This document shows positions 1-10,000 of a stretch of 25,938 nt of DNA, piece by piece. The stretch's first letter is position 1; each line of letters begins with the position of its first letter. The stretch is from positions 1-25,938 of the IMG/VR virus record IMGVR_UViG_3300024348_000214; one strand, 5' to 3'. Source of the DNA: a virus. Under the pieces are notes generated by a model. That model did no database searches. It was given only the letters and a program-made list of their open reading frames with translations, and was not told where the DNA came from. The position numbers were made by a program, and so were the translations under genes.

Positions 1-1190
1 CTCTTGAACAGATTGTAAAATCAGAAATTTCACAAGAATTAGTTGCAAAAATTGTCCTTGACACCATCAAACAAGTAAAAGACGCACCATTTGAAGGAAC
101 CATGTTCGTTCAAGAGAAAGCGTTAAAGTTCTGTAAACAACAAGAACTTCAAAAGGCAATGGACAAAGCCCAAAAAATCATTACAGAAGGTGACTTCGAA
201 TCTTACGACAAAGTTGAAGGATTGGTTCGTGAAGCTCTTCAGGTTGGGGAAAGAGATACAGGTACAACTGATATCTTCTCCAATCTTGACACCGTTCTTG
301 ATGAGGACTTTCGTCATCCAATTGCGATGGGAATACCAGGTATTGACAGACTACTTAAAGGTGGTTTGGCAAAAGGAGAAATTGGTGTTATCTTAGCACC
401 TACAGGTGTTGGTAAAACTACCATCCTTACAAAAATTGCGAACACTGCGTTCAATCTTGGATATAATGTTCTTCAAATCTTCTTTGAAGACAACCCAAAG
501 ATTGTACAACGTAAACACTTCACACTTTGGACTGGTATTGAACCTGACAACTTGGTAAAACACAAAGATGAGGTCATGGCTAAAATCACAGAAATCAAAG
601 AAACGATGAAGAACGAGTTAATCTTGAAAAAACTTCCATCGGATTCTATGTCCATGAATCAAATCAAAAACCAAATCAGAAAAATGATTGCTGATGGTAC
701 AAAGATTGACTTGGTTCTTTTAGACTATATTGATTGTGTGGTTCCTGAAAGTTCGAGTAAAGATGAATGGAAAGCTGAGGGTTCAGTAATGAGAGGTTTT
801 GAGGCGATGTGTCACGAACTATCATTAGTTGGATGGACTGCAACACAGGGTAACAGAAGCTCTATATCTTCTGAGGTTGTTACCACCGACCAGATGGGTG
901 GTTCTATTAAGAAAGCACAAGTTGGACACGTTATCATTTCCGTGGCTAAGACTTTACAACAAAAAGAAATGAACTTGGCAACCATCGCTATCACCAAATC
1001 ACGTATTGGTAAAGATGGGGTTGTATTTGAAAACTGTAAGTTTAACAACGAATTATTGGAAATAGATACTGATTCGTCTGTAACATTCTTAGGTTTAGAA
1101 GAACAAAAAGAAGAAAGAAAAAGAGATAGAGTTAAGGAATTGCTCGAAAAGAAAAAACAAAGAGAGCAACAACAACAACAACAATCGTAA
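1..1190 (+). CDS. Replicative DNA helicase, DnaB/T4 gp41-like (5' end outside window)
   Basis: This is probably the hexameric helicase that unwinds the phage replication fork and works with a primase. The reading frame is open from position 3, so the ATG at 102 is internal and the gene starts upstream; about 33 residues precede that Met. Numbering from that Met, a RecA-fold core follows an alpha-helical linker. Walker A (APTGVGKTT) is at about 99-107, a Walker B-like strand ending LLDYID at about 206-211, and a TATQGNRSS motif resembles the DnaB sensor segment. A late IGKDG...F segment matches the DnaB C-terminal strand. T4 gp41 has about 475 residues; roughly 395 are visible here, so the N-terminal domain is mostly missing. 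The C-terminus is very charged and ends in a seven-Gln run. nrdB starts 18 bases downstream. UvsX or another RecA-like ATPase is less likely because of the DnaB-type motif spacing. Confidence 0.88.
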   Translation, partial: LEQIVKSEISQELVAKIVLDTIKQVKDAPFEGTMFVQEKALKFCKQQELQKAMDKAQKIITEGDFESYDKVEGLVREALQVGERDTGTTDIFSNLDTVLDEDFRHPIAMGIPGIDRLLKGGLAKGEIGVILAPTGVGKTTILTKIANTAFNLGYNVLQIFFEDNPKIVQRKHFTLWTGIEPDNLVKHKDEVMAKITEIKETMKNELILKKLPSDSMSMNQIKNQIRKMIADGTKIDLVLLDYIDCVVPESSSKDEWKAEGSVMRGFEAMCHELSLVGWTATQGNRSSISSEVVTTDQMGGSIKKAQVGHVIISVAKTLQQKEMNLATIAITKSRIGKDGVVFENCKFNNELLEIDTDSSVTFLGLEEQKEERKRDRVKELLEKKKQREQQQQQQS

Positions 1191-1208
1191 AAAATACAAT
1201 TTAAAATT

Positions 1209-2156
1209 ATGGAAAAAATATTAATAGAGAACCCTAATAGGTTTGTTATCTTCCCAATTCAACACAACGACATTTGGGAGTATTACAAAATGCACCAAGC
1301 GGCTTTTTGGACGGCAGAAGAAATTGACTTGACAAACGACATCAGAGATTGGAATAATCTCTCTGAGAATGAACAATATTTTATTAAGAATATTCTATCA
1401 TTCTTTGCGGCATCTGATGGTATTGTCAATGAAAACTTGGCTGAAAACTTTTATCGTGAAGTACAATACCCTGAAGCGAAGTTCTTCTATGGTATGCAAT
1501 TGGCGATGGAGAACATCCACAGTTTGATGTATTCACTTCTTATCGACACTTACATCTCAAGTGAAGAAGAAAAGAATTTATGTTTCACAGCATTGGACAA
1601 CTTACCTGCAGTTCAAAAGAAAGCTAAATGGGCTTTGGATTGGATTGAAAAGGCGTCGTTTCAAGAAAGATTGGTTGCGTTTGCGGCGGTTGAAGGTATC
1701 TTCTTCTCAGGTTCATTCTGTTCAATCTTTTGGTTGAAATCAAGAGGTATCATGCAAGGTTTGTGTAATGCAAATTCTCTTATCTTTAAAGATGAGAACT
1801 TACACTGTGACTTCGCAATTCACCTTTTAAATAATCACGTTGAAAACAAACCAAGTGAAAAAAGAATCAGAGAGATTTTATTATCGGCTTTGGAAATCGA
1901 AAAAGAATTCATCACTGAGTCATTACCTGTATCTTTAATTGGTATGAACTCAAACTTAATGAAACAATATCTTGAGTTTGTTGTTGATGGATTGTTGGTT
2001 AAATTTGGTTGTAAAAAAGAATTCAATGTTGAACAACCATTCAAATTTATGGAACAAATTGCGGTTGAGACTAAAGGTAACTTCTTTGAGTCAAGAACAG
2101 TTGAGTATCAAAAAGCTAAATTAAATGAAACAATTTCCTTCGAGGAAGATTTCTAA
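1209..2156 (+). CDS. nrdB: Class Ia ribonucleotide reductase, beta (R2) subunit
   Basis: This is the small subunit of aerobic ribonucleotide reductase. It houses the di-iron centre and the tyrosyl radical that is passed to the alpha subunit for reduction of ribonucleoside diphosphates. All expected ligands are visible: D70 (AASDG), E101 and H104 (AMENIH), E162 (AVEGIFF), and E196 and H199 (DENLHCDF). The radical Tyr is Y108. The C-terminal tail ends SFEEDF, the acidic-aromatic tail that docks into the alpha subunit. At 315 residues it is near normal for the short forms of the family. Over its whole length it resembles eukaryotic-type R2 (for example [13 protein letters not shown]) more than the E. 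coli NrdB type. The start has no Shine-Dalgarno sequence. nrdA follows after 11 bases, so the two are surely co-transcribed. Confidence 0.96.
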   Translation: MEKILIENPNRFVIFPIQHNDIWEYYKMHQAAFWTAEEIDLTNDIRDWNNLSENEQYFIKNILSFFAASDGIVNENLAENFYREVQYPEAKFFYGMQLAMENIHSLMYSLLIDTYISSEEEKNLCFTALDNLPAVQKKAKWALDWIEKASFQERLVAFAAVEGIFFSGSFCSIFWLKSRGIMQGLCNANSLIFKDENLHCDFAIHLLNNHVENKPSEKRIREILLSALEIEKEFITESLPVSLIGMNSNLMKQYLEFVVDGLLVKFGCKKEFNVEQPFKFMEQIAVETKGNFFESRTVEYQKAKLNETISFEEDF

Positions 2157-2167
2157 TCTAAAACAAT

Positions 2168-4594
2168 ATGATGTCATTAAAAATTAAAAAAAGAAATGGT
2201 GAGGACGTATCATTCAATCCTCAAAAAATCTATAATCGAGTTAAACGTGCAGCTAAAGGATTGAACGTAAACTCTGATGAAATATTCATCAAGGTTATTA
2301 CGTCAGTGCCAACTGAAGGACTTATCACAACTAAAGAGTTAGATAAGTTGGTTTATGAAATCGCTGCGGCATACACTGGTAGTCACCACGACTATTCAAG
2401 ACTTGCATCTTCAGTTGCAATTTCTTCTTACCACAAAGAGACCAATGATAGTTTCTGTGAGACTATTATGGAATTACACTCTACAGGTGTAATCAATGAT
2501 AAGTTAATTGAAATCATGAATGAGTACGGTCACGATAAAATCGACGCGGTAATCAACCACGAGAACGATTACAACTTTGATTACTTCGCTTGGCGTTCAT
2601 TACAAGAAATGTACTTGTTGAAGACACCTCAAGGTAAAGTAATTGAAAGACCACAACACATGTATATGAGAGTTGCATTGTGGGTCACAAAATCATTTGA
2701 ACAAGCGGTTGAGTATTACCACTCATTGTCTAACCAACTTATTTCACCAGCAACACCAATCATTATCAACTCAGGAACCAAAGTTCCTCAGTTAGCGTCT
2801 TGTGTGTTACACTACAACAATGCGGATTCACGTAATGGTTTGTTACATACCTTGAATGATATTTCAACATATTCTTCAGACGCGGCAGGTATTGGTTTAT
2901 CAATGTCTAACATCAGAAGTAAAGAAAGTCGTATCAATTCATCAGGTGGATTTGCGGGTGGATTGTTGAAGTATTTGAAAATCGTTAATGAGTCATTGAG
3001 ATTCTTTAATCAACAAGGAAGACGACCTGGTAGTGCGGCTATCTACATCGAACCATGGCATAAAGATGTTATGGACCTATTGGATATTAAAAAGAACACA
3101 GGTGCTGAAGAATTGAGAGCGAGAGATTTGTTTACGGCTCTTTGGATTCCTGATAATTTCATGAAAGCGGTTAAAGAAAGTTCTGATTGGTATTTGTTCT
3201 GTCCTAATGATATTATCAAGGCGGGTATTAAACCACTTCAAGAATGTTATGGGGATGAATACGAAGCAAACTACAATAAAGCGGTTTATTTAGGTCTTGG
3301 TAAAAAAGTTAAGGCTCAAGATGTTTGGACTAAGATTATCGAATCACAAGTTGAAACTGGTGTTCCTTACTTATGTTCTAAAGACAATGCGAACAAGAAA
3401 ACAAATCACCAAAACATCGGAGTGATTAAACAATCAAACCTTTGTAATGAGATTTACCAATACACCGATGAGGAGACTACGGCAATCTGTACATTATCTT
3501 CAATGGTATTGAAAAATTTTATTAATAAAGGTGAGTTTAATTTCGACTTACTTTATAATGAGGTAAAAAAAGTTGTTAGAGCACTTAACAAAGTTATCGA
3601 CATCAACAGTTACTCGACTGAAAAAGGTAGAAAAGGTGGATTAGACCAAAGAGCAATTGCAATCGGTACTCAAGGATTAGCTGACGTATTTTATTTGATG
3701 GATTACATCTTCACATCAGAAGAAGCTAAGAAATTAAACAAGATGATTTTCGAAACAATCTACTTCGCAGCTATTACTGAAAGTATGGAGTTATGTAAGT
3801 CAGGTGAATACAAACCTTACGCTCACTTTGAAGGTTCACCAATGTCAAAAGGAGAATTCCAATTTGATATGTGGGGATTAGATTATGAAGGATTAGGTGG
3901 TTTATGGGATTGGGACAGTCTTAAGTTAGAAGTATCTAACCATGGAGTATGTAACTCATTATTCACGGCTCAGATGCCTGTTGCATCTTCAGCTAAGATT
4001 ACAGGTTCATATGAAATGACAGAACCAGCTCACTCGGCAATCTTTAACAGACGAGTTGTTGGTGGTGAAATCATGATTGTAAACAAGTACCTAATTAACG
4101 ACTTTGAGAAAATGGGTATTTGGTGTGAAGACTTGAAAAATGAAATCATCCTAAACGAAGGGTCAGTCCAAAACATTAACTTCAACAATTATTTGGATAC
4201 TGAAGACAAAAACTACACTAAGAAAGTTAAACGTATTGAACACTTGATTAGTAAGTACAAAACAATTTGGGAGATTTCACAGAGAGAATTGATTAACATG
4301 GCGGCAGATAGGGCACCATTTATCGACCAATCACAATCAATGAATATCTACATGGCTAACCCAACATTGTCTAAGATTACTTCATCACATTTTCACTCAT
4401 GGGAAAAAGGATTGAAGACTTTATGTTACTATGTTAGAACTAAGGCAATTTCAACAGGGGCTAAACACTTGGCGGTTGACGTATCAAAAATACAACAACC
4501 TAAAGTTAAAGTTGAAACTCCAAAAGTTGAAATAACTGAATTAACAACAAAACCTGAAGATAGTCCTTTTGAATGTTTTGGATGTAGTTCCTAA
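2168..4594 (+). CDS. nrdA: Class Ia ribonucleotide reductase, alpha (R1) subunit
   Basis: This is the catalytic subunit of ribonucleotide reductase and partner of the upstream nrdB product. The N-terminus (about residues 3-90) is an ATP-cone, so dATP feedback on overall activity is likely retained. Active-site residues are visible: C212 in LASCVL, then N424, C426 and E428 in SNLCNEI, and C441 in AICTLS. The radical-transfer tyrosine pair is Y754-Y755 in TLCYYVRT. The C-terminal swinging-arm cysteine pair is C803 and C806 (ECFGC), used for re-reduction by thioredoxin or glutaredoxin. At 808 residues the length is normal for a eukaryotic-type R1. The start may be either of two adjacent ATGs (2168 or 2171). 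A terminator follows directly. No intron, intein or frameshift is seen, although phage nrdA genes often carry such insertions. Confidence 0.97.
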   Translation: MMSLKIKKRNGEDVSFNPQKIYNRVKRAAKGLNVNSDEIFIKVITSVPTEGLITTKELDKLVYEIAAAYTGSHHDYSRLASSVAISSYHKETNDSFCETIMELHSTGVINDKLIEIMNEYGHDKIDAVINHENDYNFDYFAWRSLQEMYLLKTPQGKVIERPQHMYMRVALWVTKSFEQAVEYYHSLSNQLISPATPIIINSGTKVPQLASCVLHYNNADSRNGLLHTLNDISTYSSDAAGIGLSMSNIRSKESRINSSGGFAGGLLKYLKIVNESLRFFNQQGRRPGSAAIYIEPWHKDVMDLLDIKKNTGAEELRARDLFTALWIPDNFMKAVKESSDWYLFCPNDIIKAGIKPLQECYGDEYEANYNKAVYLGLGKKVKAQDVWTKIIESQVETGVPYLCSKDNANKKTNHQNIGVIKQSNLCNEIYQYTDEETTAICTLSSMVLKNFINKGEFNFDLLYNEVKKVVRALNKVIDINSYSTEKGRKGGLDQRAIAIGTQGLADVFYLMDYIFTSEEAKKLNKMIFETIYFAAITESMELCKSGEYKPYAHFEGSPMSKGEFQFDMWGLDYEGLGGLWDWDSLKLEVSNHGVCNSLFTAQMPVASSAKITGSYEMTEPAHSAIFNRRVVGGEIMIVNKYLINDFEKMGIWCEDLKNEIILNEGSVQNINFNNYLDTEDKNYTKKVKRIEHLISKYKTIWEISQRELINMAADRAPFIDQSQSMNIYMANPTLSKITSSHFHSWEKGLKTLCYYVRTKAISTGAKHLAVDVSKIQQPKVKVETPKVEITELTTKPEDSPFECFGCSS

Positions 4595-4597
4595 TTT

Positions 4598-4625
4598 GAA
4601 AATCCCGACACAATCGGGATTTTTC
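4598..4625 (+). terminator. Rho-independent terminator after nrdA
   Basis: A perfect 8-bp stem (AATCCCGA at 4601-4608 with TCGGGATT at 4614-4621) has a five-base loop CACAA. It extends outward by A-T pairs and is followed by a T-rich run. It begins only a few bases after the nrdA stop and separates the replication and nucleotide block from the tail block. Confidence 0.85.
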
Positions 4626-4661
4626 ATTTTTAATCTATTTAAAGAAAAATAGATAGCATTA

Positions 4662-4670
4662 TATTTATTA
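4662..4670 (+). promoter_or_regulatory. TATTTATTA element upstream of the gp25-like gene
   Basis: TATTTATTA ends two bases before the ATG at 4673. The same core occurs at 7058, 15717 and 22135, also just before genes that follow a gap. It could be a phage-specific promoter element or a translation-initiation sequence; the very short distance to the ATG here favours the latter or a leaderless transcript. The assignment rests only on recurrence. Confidence 0.35.
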
Positions 4671-4672
4671 GT

Positions 4673-5143
4673 ATGGCAGATGGAATTACTTATGGTATAA
4701 ATTTTCCCTTTAGGGATTCTAGACGTGGTGATTATTTAGAACTTACAGAATTAGAGTCTCAGGAAATTAAAGCCGACTTGATACATTTATTATTAACAAG
4801 AAAAGGTTCAAGATATTACTTACCTCAATTTGGTACGAGATTATATGAATTTCTTTTCGAACCATTTGATGGTTTGACGTTCAATGCTATCGAATCTGAC
4901 ATTAGAGATGCGATTGAGACATTTATGCCAAACTTATTGGTTAATAGTTTGAGTATCACACCTGCGGATGCTCAAGAGGAAGTTGATATTGCAACAGGAC
5001 AAAATATTTTAGGTTCAAGTGAATCATCAATTTACAGATTTCCTGGTAAAGGTACGTCTGAATATACTGCAAAAATAAGATTAGATTACTCAACCAACGG
5101 GTCAACATACGGACAGAGTGATTTTGTAATTATCAATATTTAA
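4673..5143 (+). CDS. Baseplate wedge protein, gp25-like
   Basis: This is a small structural protein of the contractile-tail baseplate. In T4 and related contractile machines gp25 sits in the inner baseplate at the start of the sheath and binds the gp6/gp7 wedge core. The family signature is visible at about residues 31-65: a helix EIKADLIHLLLTRKGSRYY followed by a P-x-FG-x-x-L-x-x-x-LFEP segment. The product has 156 residues, somewhat longer than T4 gp25 (about 132), with the extra length in an Asp/Glu-rich insertion around 100-130. The gp6-like gene follows after five bases; gp25 next to a J/gp6-type protein is the usual order in contractile tails. Despite the family's lysozyme-like name, no catalytic activity is implied. 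Confidence 0.9.
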   Translation: MADGITYGINFPFRDSRRGDYLELTELESQEIKADLIHLLLTRKGSRYYLPQFGTRLYEFLFEPFDGLTFNAIESDIRDAIETFMPNLLVNSLSITPADAQEEVDIATGQNILGSSESSIYRFPGKGTSEYTAKIRLDYSTNGSTYGQSDFVIINI

Positions 5144-5148
5144 TATAA

Positions 5149-6987
5149 ATGGCAAATAATAGAATATCGTACGCAACTAGAGATTATCAGTCAATCAGGA
5201 CTGAACTCTTAAATTACACTAGAACATATTATCCTGACTTAATTCAGGATTTTAATGATGCTTCGATATTTTCTGTGTTTATTGATTTAAATGCTGCTAT
5301 CGCAGACAACTTACACTATAACATTGACCGAAGTGTTCAAGAAACGGTATTACAGTATGCACAACAAAGGTCGTCTATATATAACATTGCAAGAACTTAT
5401 GGATTAAAGTTACCAGGTCAAAGACCTTCAGTTTCTTTAGTAGATTTTTCAGTTACAGTCCCTGCGTTTGGTGATAAAGAAGATGAAAGATATCTTGGTA
5501 CATTACTAAGAGGTTCTCAAGTTGTTGGGGCTGGCGTAGTTTTTGAAAATGTTTATGATATTGATTTTGCTTCACCATATAATGCTCAAGGTTTCCCAAA
5601 TAGATTAAAAATTCCTAATTTTAATTCAAATGGGATATTGGTTAACTATACAATTACAAAAAGAGAAATTGTTGTTAATGGTATTACCAAAGTTTTTAAA
5701 AGAGTTATCAGTGCCAATGATGTTAAACCTTTCTTTGAATTGTTCTTGCCTGAAAAAAATGTGTTGGGTATTACAAGTGTATTATTAAAGAACGGAACTC
5801 AATACACAAACATACCAACCACAGCAGAATTTTTAGGCGCTGAAAATAGATGGTACGAGGTGGATGCATTGGCTGAGGACAGAGTGTTTATTGAAGACCC
5901 TACCAAAGTTTCAGACCAACCTGGTATTAAAGTAGGTAGATATATTCAAACACAAAATAGATTCATTACTGAATATACTCCTGAAGGATTTAAGAAAATG
6001 ACTTTTGGTGGTGGTACCAATACTGCTCAAGACCAATTGAATCAGTTCACAACTTTAGGTACAACATTAGAGTTACAGAAGTATTCAAATAACTTCTCAT
6101 TAGGTTCAACACTAACACCTAACTCAACATTGTTCATTCAATATAGAGTTGGTGGTGGTTTAGCAACAAACTTGGGGACTAACGTAATCAATCAGATTGG
6201 TACAGTATCTTTCTTTGTTAATGGTCCTTCAGAAACTACAAACTCTGCGGTAATCAACTCGTTAAGATGTGTTAACGTAACTGCCGCTGTAGGTGGGGCA
6301 GGACTTCCATCATTAGAGGAAATTAGAAATTATGTATCCTTTAACTTCGCAGCTCAGAAAAGAGCGGTAACGGTACAAGATTATGAATCAATTATTAGAA
6401 ACATGCCAGCTCAGTTTGGTGCACCTGCGAAGGTATCCATTACTGAAAACGACAACAAGATTTTAATTCAAATACTATCTTATGATACATCAGGTAAATT
6501 GACAAATATTGTGTCAAACACTTTAAGACAGAATATTGCAAATTACTTATCAAATTACCGTATGATGAATGATTATATATCAATTTTTAGTGCTGAAGTT
6601 ATTGACCTTAGTGTTGATGTTTCGATTGTTTTAGATTCGGCACAAAATTCGGGTCAAGTTATTTCAAGTGTTATTGATAAGGTATCTGCTTATTTCAATC
6701 CACAAACAAGACAGTTAGGTCAAAACGTATATCTATCGGAGATTAGAAGTATTATTCAAAATACAAATGGTGTATTGACTGTTGCAAGTTTGGATGTGTT
6801 CAATGAAGTTGGAGGACAGTACTCGTCAGCTGAAACATCTATGGAGTATTCTGACCCTGCACTTAAATTAATTGGCCCAGTTGATGACACAATCTTCGCT
6901 CAACCATCTCAGGTTTATCAAATTAGATACCCTGGTAAAGACATCCGAGTTTCAGTTAAGAACTTCCAATCAATTACTTTCTCTTAA
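5149..6987 (+). CDS. Baseplate wedge protein, gp6-like (baseplate J family)
   Basis: This core wedge protein in T4 forms the dimeric ring that holds the baseplate together and rearranges on sheath contraction. The N-terminus (TRDYQSIRTELLNYTR at about 9-25, then PDLIQDFNDAS) is the characteristic gp6 start. A conserved C-terminal segment (SLEEIRNYVSF, then KRAVTVQDYESI, at about 386-417) matches the baseplate_J-type region. At 612 residues it is close to T4 gp6 (about 660). The start ATG at 5149 lies five bases after the gp25 stop and lacks a Shine-Dalgarno sequence. Together with the gp25-like gene it is the strongest evidence that the virion has a contractile tail. Confidence 0.9.
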   Translation: MANNRISYATRDYQSIRTELLNYTRTYYPDLIQDFNDASIFSVFIDLNAAIADNLHYNIDRSVQETVLQYAQQRSSIYNIARTYGLKLPGQRPSVSLVDFSVTVPAFGDKEDERYLGTLLRGSQVVGAGVVFENVYDIDFASPYNAQGFPNRLKIPNFNSNGILVNYTITKREIVVNGITKVFKRVISANDVKPFFELFLPEKNVLGITSVLLKNGTQYTNIPTTAEFLGAENRWYEVDALAEDRVFIEDPTKVSDQPGIKVGRYIQTQNRFITEYTPEGFKKMTFGGGTNTAQDQLNQFTTLGTTLELQKYSNNFSLGSTLTPNSTLFIQYRVGGGLATNLGTNVINQIGTVSFFVNGPSETTNSAVINSLRCVNVTAAVGGAGLPSLEEIRNYVSFNFAAQKRAVTVQDYESIIRNMPAQFGAPAKVSITENDNKILIQILSYDTSGKLTNIVSNTLRQNIANYLSNYRMMNDYISIFSAEVIDLSVDVSIVLDSAQNSGQVISSVIDKVSAYFNPQTRQLGQNVYLSEIRSIIQNTNGVLTVASLDVFNEVGGQYSSAETSMEYSDPALKLIGPVDDTIFAQPSQVYQIRYPGKDIRVSVKNFQSITFS

Positions 6988-7027
6988 CAAGTTTATTTAT
7001 TTTTACTTTAAGTTATTATTTAATTAC

Positions 7028-7058
7028 ATGCGTAAACTTTAAAAATAACGCATAAACT
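7028..7058. repeat. Pair of 11-base near repeats in the 92-base gap
   Basis: ATGCGTAAACT (7028-7038) and ACGCATAAACT (7048-7058) match at 9 of 11 positions, with starts 20 bases (about two helical turns) apart. The ATGCGT and ACGCAT parts also form a six-base inverted repeat. They sit in the gap before the 1678-residue structural gene and could be a regulator-binding site. The rest of the gap (6988-7079) is AT-rich and otherwise featureless. Confidence 0.4.
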
Positions 7059-7066
7059 ATTTATTA
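7054..7066 (+). promoter_or_regulatory. AAACTATTTATTA element upstream of the 1678-aa gene
   Basis: AAACTATTTATTA lies 13 bases before the ATG at 7080. It matches AAACTATTTATAA before the gene at 15737 at 12 of 13 positions. It is a possible late promoter or leader element that would start the long structural operon. Confidence 0.4.
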
Positions 7067-7079
7067 ACTAAAGAGATTA

Positions 7080-10000
7080 ATGGGTCAATCATATAGAATA
7101 AGGACTGAGTTAGGTATTAGTAAGACTATCAATGTACAGTTAGACCAAGAGTTTGAACAGTTAGAGATTTTATCTTTAAAAATACAACAAGAGGATGTCT
7201 ACATAAGAAGTTGTGCGGATTACGGAGTAATTGTTGGTAGAGTTACTGCTAACAATGGATTCGGATTACCTAATGCAAGAGTTTCTATATTCATACCTAT
7301 ATTAAATGTGGATGAATCGAATCCAATTATCTCAAGTATATATCCTTACAAATCGCCAAACGATAAAAATGAAGATGGTTATAGATATAATCTACTACCT
7401 TACGAAAAATCATATTCGGCACATGCTGCTACAGGTACATTACCATCAAGATTAGATGTTTTGACGGGTGGTACTGCGGTTGAGATATACGACAAATATT
7501 ATAAGTTCACAGCAAAAACAAATGATAGTGGTGATTACATGATTATGGGGGTACCACTTGGGTTTCAAACTGTAGTGATGGACGTGGACTTATCAGATAT
7601 AGGTGAGTTTTCTTTAACACCTCAAGATTTGATAAGAATGGGTTTAGCCACAGAATCTCAAGTTGCTGGAAACCGATTTAGAACTTCAAACGATATTAAT
7701 TCATTACCGCAAATTATTAATTTAGTTAAGAGTTTGGAAATATCTCCATTATGGGGAGACCCTGGTGTTTGTGACATTGCAATCAATCGACTTGATTTTG
7801 ATTTAAGGGATGAAGCTAATATTGATATACAACCAACATCGGTTTTTATGGGGTCAATGTTCTCCACACCTGATAGTATGAGAATTAGAAGAAGTGCAAG
7901 ACCTAAAGATAATATGGGTAATTTATGTGGACTTCAAGCAGGACCTGGACAAATACTTGCCATTAGACAAACGATAGACCAAGGTAGTGATGGTAATCCT
8001 ATTTTAGAACAATACGAATTAGACCAATCGGGTAATGTGATTGACGGAGATGGTACATGGTTAACTGAATTACCTATGAATTTAGATTATTTTATTACTA
8101 ATGAGTTTGGTGAAAAAGTAATATCTAACGACCCTACTATTGGAATACCGACAAAGGCAAAATATAGATTCAAAATAAAATGGACACAACCTACAGGATT
8201 GTCGGAACAAACTAGAAGACCATATTTTTTGGTCCCAAATGTTAGAGAATACGGTTGGAGTAACACTTCAGCGGACCCAAATTATTCAACAAATCAAACT
8301 ATTAGTAAAAGATTGGCAGGTTCTTATTATTTTGGATTAGATTGGACGGGTTATACAAATGCAGATGCCGCGGTAAATTGCGAAGACACATTTTATCAAT
8401 TTGATTACAATAAAGTCTATACTGTTGCAGGTTTAATTGATGAATTTAAAAATGGAGGTAGAGGTAGATTTATTGGTATTAAAGAAATTGATAATCAAGA
8501 TTGTGAAAGTACTATTAATAAATTCCCTGTAAATGAGGGGTTTAGAAATTTTGATATAATATATTTCATATTTGCAATATTAATGCAAATACTACAATTT
8601 GTTGGGGTTATTCTATTATATGGTTATCATTATGTTGCGTTTTTATGGAACATAATTGTTAATTCAAATGTCTTACAGACATTATTCAAAATAAATGCAC
8701 AACCATTTCCACCATTAAGATTACCCATGATAACTTATCCTGATTGTCAAGCGTGTGAATGTGGTGACCAAAACATAACCCAACCTACATCTACTAATTT
8801 GGTTGAATCTGGATTTCTAACCCCAATATCAGACCCAGCAAGATACCAAGATAAGATTTACACTATCATATCAACTAACGCACCATCATCAGTTACAAAT
8901 GATTTGAATAATTATTCTGCCATGATGTCTGAGGCATTTTCAACTTTAAATAATTATGAGCAATTCCCAACATTATTTAAAAATGGTAAAAGTAAGTTAT
9001 ATCAATTTACTAATTATAATGGGTATTCGATTCAACCATTAACAATACCTTTAGGTGTGAGAATAAATACATTTAACACTAATGGAAAATATTATGAAAA
9101 TGTTAATAGAATCAAAGTTACTTTCGCAGCGGATTCTAATTTGAATTATCATTATGATAATACTTTAACTATTTTAACAGTGCCTGAATTTTCTGATATT
9201 ACTCCTGGTACATTATTAACATTTATAAATCCTAGTGGTTCGACAGATACAAATTTTTTGTGGACAGGAGCAACACCTGGAGGTACTGTAGTTCAAGGTA
9301 TAAACGGAACTTTACAGACCGACCAATTTGTAATGAACGTAGAATACGCCGACCCAAACAATAGACTCAATAATTTATCAACAACATACACAATACCTGC
9401 GAATCCATCAGTGTTATGTGTTAATAGTGTTACCGTTAATGTAACAAGTTTGGGTACTATTACATATACTAATTGTGAGACTTTAAATGAAACCTATACA
9501 GCCACAACATTAGGTACCCAAACAATTACTAATGATTATGGTATCACCTTGAATACTTTAGGTGGTACTGCGGAATATACCATTACAAATAGTGGGGATA
9601 CATACCAAAGGTATTTGTACCCTTCGGATATAGAATATTATCAAGTATTAACTGCAATAACTATAAATACAAATGTTGTTAATGGAGTTACAAATTATGT
9701 AATTCCAAATGCCTCAACTACTACAGGATTTTTAGGTGGGGTTTTACTAAAAACCACTACCGTACAAAACTTTAAAACTCTTTGTCCTGTTGGTGGTGGA
9801 ACTTGTCAATATGTTCCTGACACAACAATACCAACTTTATCAATAAGTCAACCATCCTTATTTGACGGATTCCAAGAACAGAAAATTTTGATTTTACAGA
9901 GAGGTGTTGACCCTTATTCTCCATTATTACCAAATAAGTATGGTATTGGAACACTATTTGGGACTAATGAAAATGACCCTAACTGGACATTTACCGCTCA

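Noticed and set aside
102-104. ATG at 102 as helicase start
   Set aside because: The frame is open to the window edge and the upstream residues continue the helicase linker, so this Met is internal.
4673-5143. gp25-like protein as an active lysozyme
   Set aside because: The family name is historical. The protein matches the structural baseplate family and shows no lysozyme catalytic motif.
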